This document shows, piece by piece, positions 52,542-61,853 of a stretch of DNA of 64,000 bases. The notes beneath the pieces were generated by a model that had not been told where the DNA came from, did not search any database, and was given only the letters and a program-made list of their open reading frames with translations. Both the position numbers and the translations under genes were made by a program. Source of the DNA: Flagellimonas hadalis (lineage in GTDB: Bacteria; Bacteroidota; Bacteroidia; Flavobacteriales; Flavobacteriaceae); the NCBI RefSeq assembly GCF_007785775.2, contig NZ_VNIK02000004.1:204914-268913 (forward strand). Direction: 5' to 3'. The stretch's first letter is position 1. Every line of letters starts with the position of its first letter.

Positions 52542-53864
52542 TTAGATTTTAATGAATTCGACCCTTCGGTTCTGGGCTTTTCCTGCAGGGGTGCTGTTGT
52601 CCTCGACCGGGGTGCTTTCCCCTTTGCCTTCAGAGCTCAGGCGGTCGGAAGAAATGCCGTAAACCGATACCAAGGCATTTTTAACGGCTTCGGCCCGCTC
52701 TTTGGAAAGTTTGAGGTTGCTCTCATCCGAACCGTCGGAATCTGTGTGGCCCACAATGTTGAGTTTCATGGCAGTCTCTTGTTTCAATACTTGGGATATC
52801 TGAAGGATGATGCCCATGGACTGGGGCTGGATGTTGGCCGAGCCCACGTCAAAAAGAATGCCGTTGGTGGAGACCTTTCCTTCGGAAATGAGTTTTCTGC
52901 GAAGGTCCACACCGCCTTCGGCCACTTTGAGGTTGCTGATAAAGATCTGTTCCTTGCCATCTTTAATGCCGTTCACGTTGAACTTCAAAGAGGTGAGTTT
53001 GTGCTCTGGGACCATTTTGGGAATGTCCACATATTTTATCTCGTTCACCCAAAGCCTGAACCTGGCCTTGTTCACCGCAATGGAGATATGGGGCTGGTTG
53101 AGCACTGCTTCCCGGATATCTGACCTTACATCGCTGTTAATGGGGGATCCCTCTCCGCGAATGTAGTTTCTCAATCCGATGCTGAACAGGGCATATTGGC
53201 CTACGGGGATGAAAGCCTCAACGTGATGGTCTCCCTTTTCAAAGTTTTTGTCATCGCTCAAAAGTACTTCCATGCCTGCTGTTGACGAGGTTTGGCCGTC
53301 AATGCCATTGGTCAAAAGATCAAATTCAATGGTGTATTCCTCGGGCAGGTCGGGGATGTTGGGAAGATAATAGATGCTGTAGCCAGGAATGAGTTTCAAC
53401 CATTTTTGGGATGACTGGTCCGTGGTGACCACCTCACCGCCGCCGTTGGTGTTCCATTTGGAAGGAAAGTCTCCGATAAAGTCATTGGCGAAATCATCGA
53501 AGAACAAAAGTTTGTCCCCGGGCACATAATCAAATTTGCTGTAAACGGTGATGGATTTGGCGGCTGGCTGTCCAGATTTTCCTGTACTAGGGTTGCCCAC
53601 GTTGCCTGAATTGGTATTGGAAGGGTTGTCGTTGTCCGGTGGGTTGGTGTCCGGGGCCTTCTTATCGCCTGATCCCGGTTCCAAGATGCTGTCCAGCGCC
53701 TGGTCTGTTTTTTTGGAGGTTTCATTTTCCACGCGGCGCTCTATGGTGCGTTCCGCGGCACTTTCGGCCTTTTTGGCCAGTTTTTTAAGAAATTGAGCAT
53801 TCATACTTGCCCCTGCCATCAGTGCTATGATCAAGCAGTAGAGAGGCTTGTTGGAAGTTTTCAT
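52542..53864 (-). CDS. OmpA-family protein
   Basis: 440 aa. Signal peptide, a coiled/charged and Pro/Asn-rich N-terminal third, a beta-sandwich-like middle (FFDDFANDFIGDFPSKW, YTIEFDLLTNG), and the C-terminal OmpA peptidoglycan-binding domain: NIVGHTDSDGSDESNLKLSKERAEAVKNALVSVYGISSDRL and PAGKAQNRRVEF. Anchored to the wall. Confidence 0.9.
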   Translation of the reverse strand: MKTSNKPLYCLIIALMAGASMNAQFLKKLAKKAESAAERTIERRVENETSKKTDQALDSILEPGSGDKKAPDTNPPDNDNPSNTNSGNVGNPSTGKSGQPAAKSITVYSKFDYVPGDKLLFFDDFANDFIGDFPSKWNTNGGGEVVTTDQSSQKWLKLIPGYSIYYLPNIPDLPEEYTIEFDLLTNGIDGQTSSTAGMEVLLSDDKNFEKGDHHVEAFIPVGQYALFSIGLRNYIRGEGSPINSDVRSDIREAVLNQPHISIAVNKARFRLWVNEIKYVDIPKMVPEHKLTSLKFNVNGIKDGKEQIFISNLKVAEGGVDLRRKLISEGKVSTNGILFDVGSANIQPQSMGIILQISQVLKQETAMKLNIVGHTDSDGSDESNLKLSKERAEAVKNALVSVYGISSDRLSSEGKGESTPVEDNSTPAGKAQNRRVEFIKI

Positions 53865-53980
53865 TCAATAGTGTTTTTTAGTTCGGTTTAAAAAAAATTC
53901 CCGAGAAAAATACTAAAAAACAGTGTTTGTTCCCCTGAAAATGTATGGGTTGTATGTAGAATTGTATGGGTTGTTTTGGC

Positions 53981-56431
53981 TCAGTTCAATTTATAGACTA
54001 TCAATGAATTGCCTTGGTCCTTGGCCACCAATTCCAGTTTTTTGTCATTGTCCATATCCGTGAGGTCCATGGCCGAGCTACCATATACGGGAAAACCGGC
54101 AATGGGTTCCGCTTGACTGTCATAGAGGTATATTTTTTGGTTCTGGATGTCGGTCACGCTCACATAGATCTTGTCATGGATATAAAAGATCTTGGGTTTG
54201 GAATAGACGCCCAGTTCCAGTTCCACTTTCTTGCCCCTGATACTAAGGACATTGTCGTCCATGAACACGAGGGTGTTGCTGGTGGCATACATACCATGGT
54301 CCTTGTTCATATTGAAATTGGTCGCGGTCAGTTGCCCCTTCGTATCTATCTGGTGCAGGACGCCATCCGTATTGGTCACCGAGAATTTGTTCTTATATAG
54401 GTATACTTCGTTGGCGGAAAAATTGATCTTCTCAGCAATCTTGATCCGTTCGCTGCCGGTACGATGCAATACCTTTAAGGTATTGTCCTCGAGTTTGAAG
54501 ACCAAATAATCCTTGTTGGCCATCCGGAAATGCTTCGGTGCGCCCAAAATAGTACTCGGTGCTTCCGTAAAGGTGAAACCACTGACAATCTTCGCTTGGT
54601 TGTTGTACATGAACACCTTTTTCCCTTGGGTAATGACAAAGCGATAGTCCTTTCGACCGTCATAGTCAAAAACGGCCAAAGGATTTAGGTTGCCGCCTTC
54701 AAAATCGATTTTGAAAGGAGGTACAACTTCCCCATTGCGGTCCACGATCATAAATTGGTCATTGGTACAGAAGGCCAATTGCAACCTTCCGTTCTTGTAG
54801 ATGTCCACCTGCTGGATAGATCCTTGGATGCGACCGTCCAGTTGTTTGGTCCAAAGGACCTTGCCTTCTGTTGAGATCAGGTAAAGGACATTGTTCTGGT
54901 CCTGGACCACAATTTCCTGTTTGTTGGTCCTGTGGTTCTTCACGAACTGTGGATCTAGGGCCAGGTCGGTATCCAACTCCAAGGTGAACAGCGGGGAGAC
55001 CGTATTGCTTTCCTGTACCGCACCAATTTTTGAGGCCAATATGTTGAAATGCGCAAAATCGGTATCCGACACAAGTTGCGAGGCAATGGCATATTCGTCC
55101 AAGTCTACTTTTTTAATGGATTCGGACATTTCGGGTGCCAAGTCCTGTTCGGCAAAAAAATCGACACCGGAGCCATCCGATATAAATAGGATACTGGACT
55201 CATTGGCCAACGGTGCCTTTGCCGTTTTGTACACGGTGGAATTGGTGAAGGAGGCACCACTTTTGTAATTGCTGATGACCGTTTGCAAAGGTTCTATGTC
55301 CTGCGCGAAGATGAAACTATTTTCCAAGATGGTGCAGAAGTTGGATTCAAAGTCCTTGACCAATGGCGCAAATGCTCCTGTCAGAAAGTTTTTGTCCTGT
55401 ACCCCCAAGATCTCGCTTCCCTGATAGGCATCGGAAGAGGTCTTGCCACTGTCCAGAAAATCATAGAGGCTTTCGGTGCCAAAGGAATTCAGCATTACCA
55501 CTTTTTGGTTGTTCAGATAAACGATGCCCACTTCTTCAATGGTGTTGAAAAGGGAGTCCACGGCCTTGGTCCTGTCCAAATACGTATTCTGGTTTTTGGC
55601 GAAGACTTGGTAATCGTCAAAAGTATAGGAAATCAACGCTTGGGTGTTCATGGGAGCATACTGGGGCGTTTTGTTGGCCAATGGTGATGTCCCTTTGAAC
55701 AGGTTGATGAAATTTTTGGTGGAATCCGGTGCCATGGCGATGCCGTTGAGGCTCACCCTATCAGAATTTGCACTAAAGTCCAAAGAAACCCATTCGGACA
55801 ACGGTTTTTTGGTTTTGTCTTCTTTGACCGAAAGCAGGGAAGGGTTTTCGTTCAAGTTAAGGAAAAATGTGGCCGATTTGTTGGGGGATGTGGTCCCGTA
55901 TAACCTTCGTAAGGTCGGGTTGATGGGATTGGCGTCTTTGGTACGGATCATATTCTCCATGAGCAACAGGGAAGAGGCCATTACAAGCTCTTTGCCTTCG
56001 GACAGGCTATAGATCTCATTTGAGCCGAGGGTATATTTGACAATGGAGGTGTTCTGGTAGGTCAAGGTCTCAACAGTCTTGTCCGTCACTTTTTCCAGAT
56101 CAAAGATGTCGGGATGGTTCGGGGCGACCATGACAAAGTCATAATTGTCCTTTCCTACCTCATATAGGGCCAAAAGACAGGTCGCTTTGGTCGATACATA
56201 TCCCAGATTGTCCAGTTTACCCCCAAGCCCCTCATAAGGGGAAAGCCCCTTGATGTTCGTCAAAAAGGAGTTGTTCTTCAACTCGCTTTTGAAATTGGAG
56301 AGGTTTTGGATTTTGATGACCAATGTGGGGTCAGGGGGGAGGTGTTCCAAAAGTGAATCCTTGGTCTTGACCTCCTTTGTACATGAAAGGGCCAAAACGC
56401 TGAGCAAGCAGAACCAAATCTTAAATCTCAT
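53981..56431 (-). CDS. Large lipoprotein with C-terminal propeller-like domain
   Basis: 816 aa from the ATG at 56431 (MRFKIWFCLLSVLALSCTKE; lipobox Cys). The N-terminal 480 residues resemble DUF3352-like domains, and the C-terminal part has repeated blade-like segments (VLYLISTEGKVLWTKQLDG, YDSQAEPIAGFPVYG) with a final DLTDMDNDKKLELVAKDQG. No named function. Adjacent to rnhB. Confidence 0.72.
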   Translation of the reverse strand: MRFKIWFCLLSVLALSCTKEVKTKDSLLEHLPPDPTLVIKIQNLSNFKSELKNNSFLTNIKGLSPYEGLGGKLDNLGYVSTKATCLLALYEVGKDNYDFVMVAPNHPDIFDLEKVTDKTVETLTYQNTSIVKYTLGSNEIYSLSEGKELVMASSLLLMENMIRTKDANPINPTLRRLYGTTSPNKSATFFLNLNENPSLLSVKEDKTKKPLSEWVSLDFSANSDRVSLNGIAMAPDSTKNFINLFKGTSPLANKTPQYAPMNTQALISYTFDDYQVFAKNQNTYLDRTKAVDSLFNTIEEVGIVYLNNQKVVMLNSFGTESLYDFLDSGKTSSDAYQGSEILGVQDKNFLTGAFAPLVKDFESNFCTILENSFIFAQDIEPLQTVISNYKSGASFTNSTVYKTAKAPLANESSILFISDGSGVDFFAEQDLAPEMSESIKKVDLDEYAIASQLVSDTDFAHFNILASKIGAVQESNTVSPLFTLELDTDLALDPQFVKNHRTNKQEIVVQDQNNVLYLISTEGKVLWTKQLDGRIQGSIQQVDIYKNGRLQLAFCTNDQFMIVDRNGEVVPPFKIDFEGGNLNPLAVFDYDGRKDYRFVITQGKKVFMYNNQAKIVSGFTFTEAPSTILGAPKHFRMANKDYLVFKLEDNTLKVLHRTGSERIKIAEKINFSANEVYLYKNKFSVTNTDGVLHQIDTKGQLTATNFNMNKDHGMYATSNTLVFMDDNVLSIRGKKVELELGVYSKPKIFYIHDKIYVSVTDIQNQKIYLYDSQAEPIAGFPVYGSSAMDLTDMDNDKKLELVAKDQGNSLIVYKLN

Positions 56432-56460
56432 TGCCGAAGTTTCAAACAAAGTTAGGATTT

Positions 56461-57057
56461 TTAAATATCCAGAGTCAATTGTTCGGCGAGTAGTCTGAAG
56501 CTTTTTCTATGATAGGGACTGATTCCGTATTCTTTTATGGCTTCCCGGTGCTCCCTGGTGGGGTAGCCCTTGTTCTTTTTCCAGTTGTACATGGGGAATT
56601 CCTCATGGATCTTGGCCATGTATTCGTCCCTATGGGTTTTGGCAAGTATGGATGCAGCGGCTATGCTCATATATTTCCCATCACCCTTCACAATGCATTC
56701 ATGGTCAATGTTCGGGTAGGGTTTGAAACGGTTCCCGTCCACCAATATGAAGGAAGGGACTTTGGCCATGGAATCCAGTGCACGGTGCATGGCCAAAAAG
56801 GAGGCGTTCAAGATGTTGATCTCATCGATCTCCTCCTGAAATACGTGGCATACGGAGAAAGAAACTGCTTCGTGTTCCAGAATTTCCCTTAAAATATCAC
56901 GTTTGGAATGGGATAACTGCTTGGAATCGTTGAGGGTACTGTTCGAGAATCCTTCGGGTAGAATGATGGCGGCGGCGGTGACCGGACCGGCCAAACAGCC
57001 CCTTCCGGCTTCGTCCGTTCCAGCTTCAAAAATATCTTTGTAATAAGATTTTAACAT
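56461..57057 (-). CDS. rnhB: Ribonuclease HII
   Basis: 198 aa. Cleaves the RNA strand of RNA-DNA hybrids. Catalytic acidic residues in [17 protein letters not shown] (D and E near residues 14-16), VDGNRF, and the late Asp in THRDEYM. Length normal. Divergent from the SusC gene. Confidence 0.96.
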   Translation of the reverse strand: MLKSYYKDIFEAGTDEAGRGCLAGPVTAAAIILPEGFSNSTLNDSKQLSHSKRDILREILEHEAVSFSVCHVFQEEIDEINILNASFLAMHRALDSMAKVPSFILVDGNRFKPYPNIDHECIVKGDGKYMSIAAASILAKTHRDEYMAKIHEEFPMYNWKKNKGYPTREHREAIKEYGISPYHRKSFRLLAEQLTLDI

Positions 57058-57289
57058 ATGCCTTAAATAATTAACATAAATTCATTAATAAATGACATGT
57101 TTATAAATAATTTGTTAAAAATTTTCTTACAATACTGATAAACAGCTATGTGTGGTTGGTTAATGTGTTAATTTTAAGAAAAATAGTGATAAGACTCCTT
57201 TTTCACTAGCATCTTTTAACCTGTTAATTTTTTTGAATATTAACTTTTTATATTGATTTTTGGCTCGACTAATTCAAAAAATGAAATAA

Positions 57290-60200
57290 ATGAGAGCTAA
57301 GTTAGCATGGATGCTAGCACCCTTCTTGGTGCTTTGCATGTCTTTCTCTTACGGACAAGAGAAAACAATTTCAGGTAGCGTGACGGACCAAGGCGGTTTG
57401 CCACTTCCTGGTGTATCTATTGTGGTCGTTGGAACCTCAAGTGGAACACAGACGGATTTTGACGGTAATTATGTTATTTCTGCAAGTGAGGGCCAAGTGT
57501 TGCGCTTTAGCTACATTGGGCAAAAGACCGTGGAAAGAACAGTTGGGACTTCTACAACTGTGAATGTGCAGATGGAAGAGGACGCACAGGCCTTGGAGGA
57601 AGTCGTCGTGACTGGTTACACCTCACAGAGGCGTTCGGACATTACTGGTTCTGTTGTAAAGGTTGATTCGGAAAAATTGGGGGAGATAATCACTCCTTCT
57701 GTGGACCAAGCCTTACAGGGGAATGTTTCTGGTCTAACGGTATCTGCTACTTCGGGTACGCCAGGATCAACGGCAAACATTCGTATTAGAGGTATTAGCT
57801 CAGTCACAGCCGGTAACGAGCCTTTGTATGTGATTGATGGTGTTCCAGTAAACAGCGGTAGCGTAGGGACAGACGGTGCTTATTCTTCGCTGTCTGCTCT
57901 AGCCGGTATTGACCAAACCAATATTGAGTCTATCACGGTACTGAAAGATGCTTCTGCTACGTCCCAATATGGTGCGAGAGATTCTAACGGTGTAATCTTG
58001 ATAACCACAAAAAGTGGGCGTGCTGGAAAGACTGTATTCAGTATAAACAGCAGCTATGGGTTTCAAAACGATGCCATAACAGGTCCTGTGCCATTGACAG
58101 CCGCACAACGTTTGGAACTTGCATCTGAGGCCTATTTCAATGACGGTATTTTCGGTTCCAAGCAGGACGCCATGGATGCACTTCTGGCCGGACCTTATGC
58201 TGAGTGGGATGCGAATGGTCGTCCTGAAGCTCGTTGGGACAGGGCTGTTGCCAATCGTGATGCGATAATCCAACAGCATAGCTTTTCTGCATCAGGAGGT
58301 GGGGAAGGACATACCTTCTTCGCATCATTGGGATATATGCAGCAAGAGGCTACTGTAGTGGGGTCTGAATTTGAAAGGATCTCAGGGTCTCTTAACTTTT
58401 CAAAGGATTTGACGAAAAACATAACTTTTTCCACTAACAACCAGGCTTCCCATATGTATCAGGATGCCTATTTGGAAACCAGTGCTTATTTTGAAAGTCC
58501 AAGGACAGCGAAGTTTTTCCTTTCGCCTTTGCTTACTCCTTTCAATCCTGATGGTACGCCAAACCAGTTTGGGGGATCAACGCCAAATCCACTTTATTTG
58601 GTGGAAAATAATGTGAGCGATAACAGGTTGACACGTATTGTGACCAATAACAATGTGACTTGGGATTTCGCCAAGGGCTTCACTTTTGGTTCCACATTCA
58701 ATGTGGATTTGCAATTGTACAACTTCAGGACATATTCCAATCCTGAATATGGTTATGGTGAGCCAACCAGTGGGGATGCAAGCCAATATGATAGAACCAA
58801 TGTTTTCTATGTGTTCCAAAATTACTTGGATTACGCACTGGAGTTAAACGAAGATCATAGGTTTGACTTTAAGGTATTGCAGGAATATCAGGCAAACCGT
58901 CGTTATTTCGTTGGAGGCGCTGGGCAGAGCTTTGCCGATGGAGGCCTTCAGAACCTTGATAACTTGGGAACTCCTACTTCCATAAATTCGTCTTTCAACG
59001 ATTGGTATGTTGGTGCATATCTGGGAATGGTGAAATACTCTGCTTTTGATAGTCGCTATGTACTGGATTTGTCCTACAGAAGGGAAGGAAATTCCCGTTT
59101 TAGCAAGAAAAATCGTTGGGGTAATTTCTGGTCCGTGGGTGCGGCCTGGAACTTGAACAAGGAGAGCTTTTTGGCTGATTCCGAATGGATCAATGCCCTT
59201 AAGTTACGTGGTTCATATGGTGTTACAGGTAATGCCCTTATCGATACCAACCAATTCCAATCCCTGATTGGTTTTTCCAATGACTACGCAGGAGAGGGAG
59301 CTGGGTACTTGTCTACTTTCGGAAATGAAGATTTGACTTGGGAGACCTCCCATACATTGGATGTAGGTGTGGACTTTGGCCTATTCAACAATGCGGTAAG
59401 TGGTAGCTTTGCCTATTTTAATAGAGATTCCAAAGATCTTTTATTGCAAGTTCCACTTTCAAGAACTACTGGTTTTACAAGTCAAATACAGAACATCGGT
59501 GAGCTGAACAACAAAGGTTTTGAAGTTGATATCAACTTTAACATCATCAATAATGATGACATGAGCCTTAGTTTGGGAGGGAACATATCCAAGGTCAAGA
59601 ACGAGATCACCAAATTGCCTACCGACCCCAATGGAGTGGAAAGTACTATCACCACAGTTAGGACCAGAATCGAATCTGGGCATCCTGCCTATGCATGGTA
59701 TATGCCTACTTGGGCCGGTGTAAACCCAGATACAGGCCAAGAAGAGTGGTATGTAAATGGAGTTGATGGTGCCACTACTAACAATTTCAATGATGCCGAG
59801 GCAGTATTTCAAGGAGGTAATGCAGTACCTACTACTACAGCTGGTCTTAACCTGAACTTTTCTTATAAAGGCTTTTTCTTGAATGCCACAGGTTATTATG
59901 CAGGTGGACATAAAGTATATGAGGGATGGCATCTTTACTTGCACCAAAATAATGGATATCCCCTGACGGTATATAATGGATACAACACTTTGTTGGATCG
60001 TTGGCAACAGCCTGGGGACAATGTTCGTTATGGAGCTCCAACAACAGGTGGGGAACCATGGCAGAGACATTCCAAGTTTTTGTACGATGCTGATTTTATC
60101 CGTTTACGTGCACTTACGGTTGGATATGATGTGCCTTCCAAGGCATTGGAAAATGTTGGTTTGACCAAACTTAGGTTCTTTGTAAGAGGAAATAACTTAC

Positions 60201-60343
60201 TGACTTGGGTGAAAGATGATAACCTACTGTATGATCCAGAAGTGGACGTGGATAGTCAGAATGGAACAGTTGATCCAGGTGAGATCGGGCTTGAAACACC
60301 TCCAGCTCGTTCAATTTCCTTAGGTGTAAATATTAATTTCTAA
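57290..60343 (+). CDS. SusC/RagA-family TonB-linked outer membrane protein
   Basis: 1017 aa. Signal (LAWMLAPFLVLCMSFSYGQ), CarboxypepD_reg-like domain (ISGSVTDQGGLPLPGVSIVVVGTSSGTQTDFDGNY), TonB box EEVVVTGY, plug with RIRGISSVTAGNEPLYVIDGVPVNSG, and barrel. Forms the uptake channel under the SusD lid encoded 4 nt downstream. No carbohydrate-active enzyme gene was seen nearby, so the substrate is unknown. The 230-nt A/T-rich upstream region (57058-57289) holds no other clear feature. Confidence 0.96.
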   Translation: MRAKLAWMLAPFLVLCMSFSYGQEKTISGSVTDQGGLPLPGVSIVVVGTSSGTQTDFDGNYVISASEGQVLRFSYIGQKTVERTVGTSTTVNVQMEEDAQALEEVVVTGYTSQRRSDITGSVVKVDSEKLGEIITPSVDQALQGNVSGLTVSATSGTPGSTANIRIRGISSVTAGNEPLYVIDGVPVNSGSVGTDGAYSSLSALAGIDQTNIESITVLKDASATSQYGARDSNGVILITTKSGRAGKTVFSINSSYGFQNDAITGPVPLTAAQRLELASEAYFNDGIFGSKQDAMDALLAGPYAEWDANGRPEARWDRAVANRDAIIQQHSFSASGGGEGHTFFASLGYMQQEATVVGSEFERISGSLNFSKDLTKNITFSTNNQASHMYQDAYLETSAYFESPRTAKFFLSPLLTPFNPDGTPNQFGGSTPNPLYLVENNVSDNRLTRIVTNNNVTWDFAKGFTFGSTFNVDLQLYNFRTYSNPEYGYGEPTSGDASQYDRTNVFYVFQNYLDYALELNEDHRFDFKVLQEYQANRRYFVGGAGQSFADGGLQNLDNLGTPTSINSSFNDWYVGAYLGMVKYSAFDSRYVLDLSYRREGNSRFSKKNRWGNFWSVGAAWNLNKESFLADSEWINALKLRGSYGVTGNALIDTNQFQSLIGFSNDYAGEGAGYLSTFGNEDLTWETSHTLDVGVDFGLFNNAVSGSFAYFNRDSKDLLLQVPLSRTTGFTSQIQNIGELNNKGFEVDINFNIINNDDMSLSLGGNISKVKNEITKLPTDPNGVESTITTVRTRIESGHPAYAWYMPTWAGVNPDTGQEEWYVNGVDGATTNNFNDAEAVFQGGNAVPTTTAGLNLNFSYKGFFLNATGYYAGGHKVYEGWHLYLHQNNGYPLTVYNGYNTLLDRWQQPGDNVRYGAPTTGGEPWQRHSKFLYDADFIRLRALTVGYDVPSKALENVGLTKLRFFVRGNNLLTWVKDDNLLYDPEVDVDSQNGTVDPGEIGLETPPARSISLGVNINF

Positions 60344-60347
60344 GAAG

Positions 60348-61739
60348 ATGAGAAAAAGAATGACAAATAAGTTCAAATATATACTGTCAGTAGTAGCAGT
60401 ACTAAGTATGCTGGTGGCCTGTACTACGGATAGTTTAGATCCAACCCTTGCACAAAGTAAGAATGCTGAGGGAAGTATAACAAAAGTGGACAATCTTTAC
60501 AGTATTTTGAAAGGCGCCCACAATGTACTGACTGGTGCAGGTTATTACGGACGAGATATGATCGCTACCAATGAGGTGCGTTCGGATAATTGTTTCTCCA
60601 ATGGTAATTCAGGTAGGTTCACCACTCAAGGTGAATTTGAATACAATTCAAATACCGGATTTATGTGGGAAGAGGCTTACGAAGTAATAGCAAATGCCAA
60701 TGTCATTATCAATACTGACGTGACAACTCTTGAAGGAGATCAAGCGTATGGTCAACATCTTCAAGGTGCTGCATTGATTTTGCGTGCCCTTGCGCATTAC
60801 GATTTGCTTCGTGTATATGGTCAGCAACATGCGGAAGGCGGAAATCTTGGTGTGCCCATCGTAACTGAATTCAAAGGAGAGGACTTATATCCGTCCAGAA
60901 ATACAATCGATGAAGTGAAGACAGCTATTTATAACGATCTTCAAACGGCTTTCGGTATGATGGATTCCAGTTATGACTCCTCAAAAACCATAGTGTCTAA
61001 GTTTGTGGCCAAAGCTTTGGAAGCTCGTGTGGCTGTCTATTTTGGTGACTGGGACCGTGCTGTTTCGGCTTCTGAAGAAGTTATTGGCTCTGGAATGTAT
61101 TCCATTATACCTGCAGGATCTTTTGTGGATAGCTGGAAATCAGATGGAGGGGCCAATGTGCTTTTCGAATTGGCCTTTAGTGAAGCAGATAATCAAGGAC
61201 CCAATGCGCTTTCATACATATACAGATATCCAGCCGATGCCCCTGGGGGTTATGGAGACTTGCAAGTGGTTGATGATGTGATTGACCTTTTTGAAGCTAC
61301 TGATGTGCGTATAGACATTTTGGGATATCAAGATGGGGGAACCCGTCTCCGTAACATGGGCAAATACCCGGACACCCCTGTTGGAGCGGACAACATCCCA
61401 CTTTTTAGATATGAAGAGGTAGTCCTTAATTATGCAGAGGCGTTGTTGGAAACAGGAGGTGATGCGCTTACGCAATTGAATTTGATCACAAGCAATAGAG
61501 GTGCCACACCATACGTTTCTGCGACTAAAGACAATATTCTTTTGGAGCGCCGCAAAGAGCTTATGTTCGAAGGTTTCCGTTTTGATGATATGATGAGAAC
61601 AGGTATGGATGTACCATATTGGGGTACTATCCAAAACCTTTTGGGTACACAATCGTATCCAAATAATTTGTTTGCATACCCAATACCTATTGGAGAATTG
61701 AATGCAAATTCAAATATGGAGCCTAACGAAGGATATTAA
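60348..61739 (+). CDS. SusD/RagB-family nutrient-binding lipoprotein
   Basis: 463 aa. Lipobox (LSMLVACTTD, Cys about 26) after KFKYILSVVAVL. SusD repeats: VIANANVIINTDV, AALILRALAHYDLLRVYGQ, LGVPIVTEF, and ILLERRKELMFEGFRFDDMMRTG near the C-terminus. Lid of the SusC channel; binds the ligand outside. Cotranscribed with SusC, ends with a strong terminator. Confidence 0.96.
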   Translation: MRKRMTNKFKYILSVVAVLSMLVACTTDSLDPTLAQSKNAEGSITKVDNLYSILKGAHNVLTGAGYYGRDMIATNEVRSDNCFSNGNSGRFTTQGEFEYNSNTGFMWEEAYEVIANANVIINTDVTTLEGDQAYGQHLQGAALILRALAHYDLLRVYGQQHAEGGNLGVPIVTEFKGEDLYPSRNTIDEVKTAIYNDLQTAFGMMDSSYDSSKTIVSKFVAKALEARVAVYFGDWDRAVSASEEVIGSGMYSIIPAGSFVDSWKSDGGANVLFELAFSEADNQGPNALSYIYRYPADAPGGYGDLQVVDDVIDLFEATDVRIDILGYQDGGTRLRNMGKYPDTPVGADNIPLFRYEEVVLNYAEALLETGGDALTQLNLITSNRGATPYVSATKDNILLERRKELMFEGFRFDDMMRTGMDVPYWGTIQNLLGTQSYPNNLFAYPIPIGELNANSNMEPNEGY

Positions 61740-61760
61740 TCCGGTTGTGTGAAAAAGTAA

Positions 61761-61788
61761 AAGCCCCCAATATTTGGGGGCTTTTTTT
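61761..61788 (+). terminator. Terminator of the SusC/SusD operon
   Basis: AAGCCCCCAA-tat-TTGGGGGCTT, a 10-bp perfect stem with 3-nt loop, followed by T5. Confidence 0.92.
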
Positions 61789-61853
61789 ATGGAAGAACTT
61801 TTCACATTTCTTTAAAAACAAAACTTTTACCTTTGTCGGACCAATACCATGGA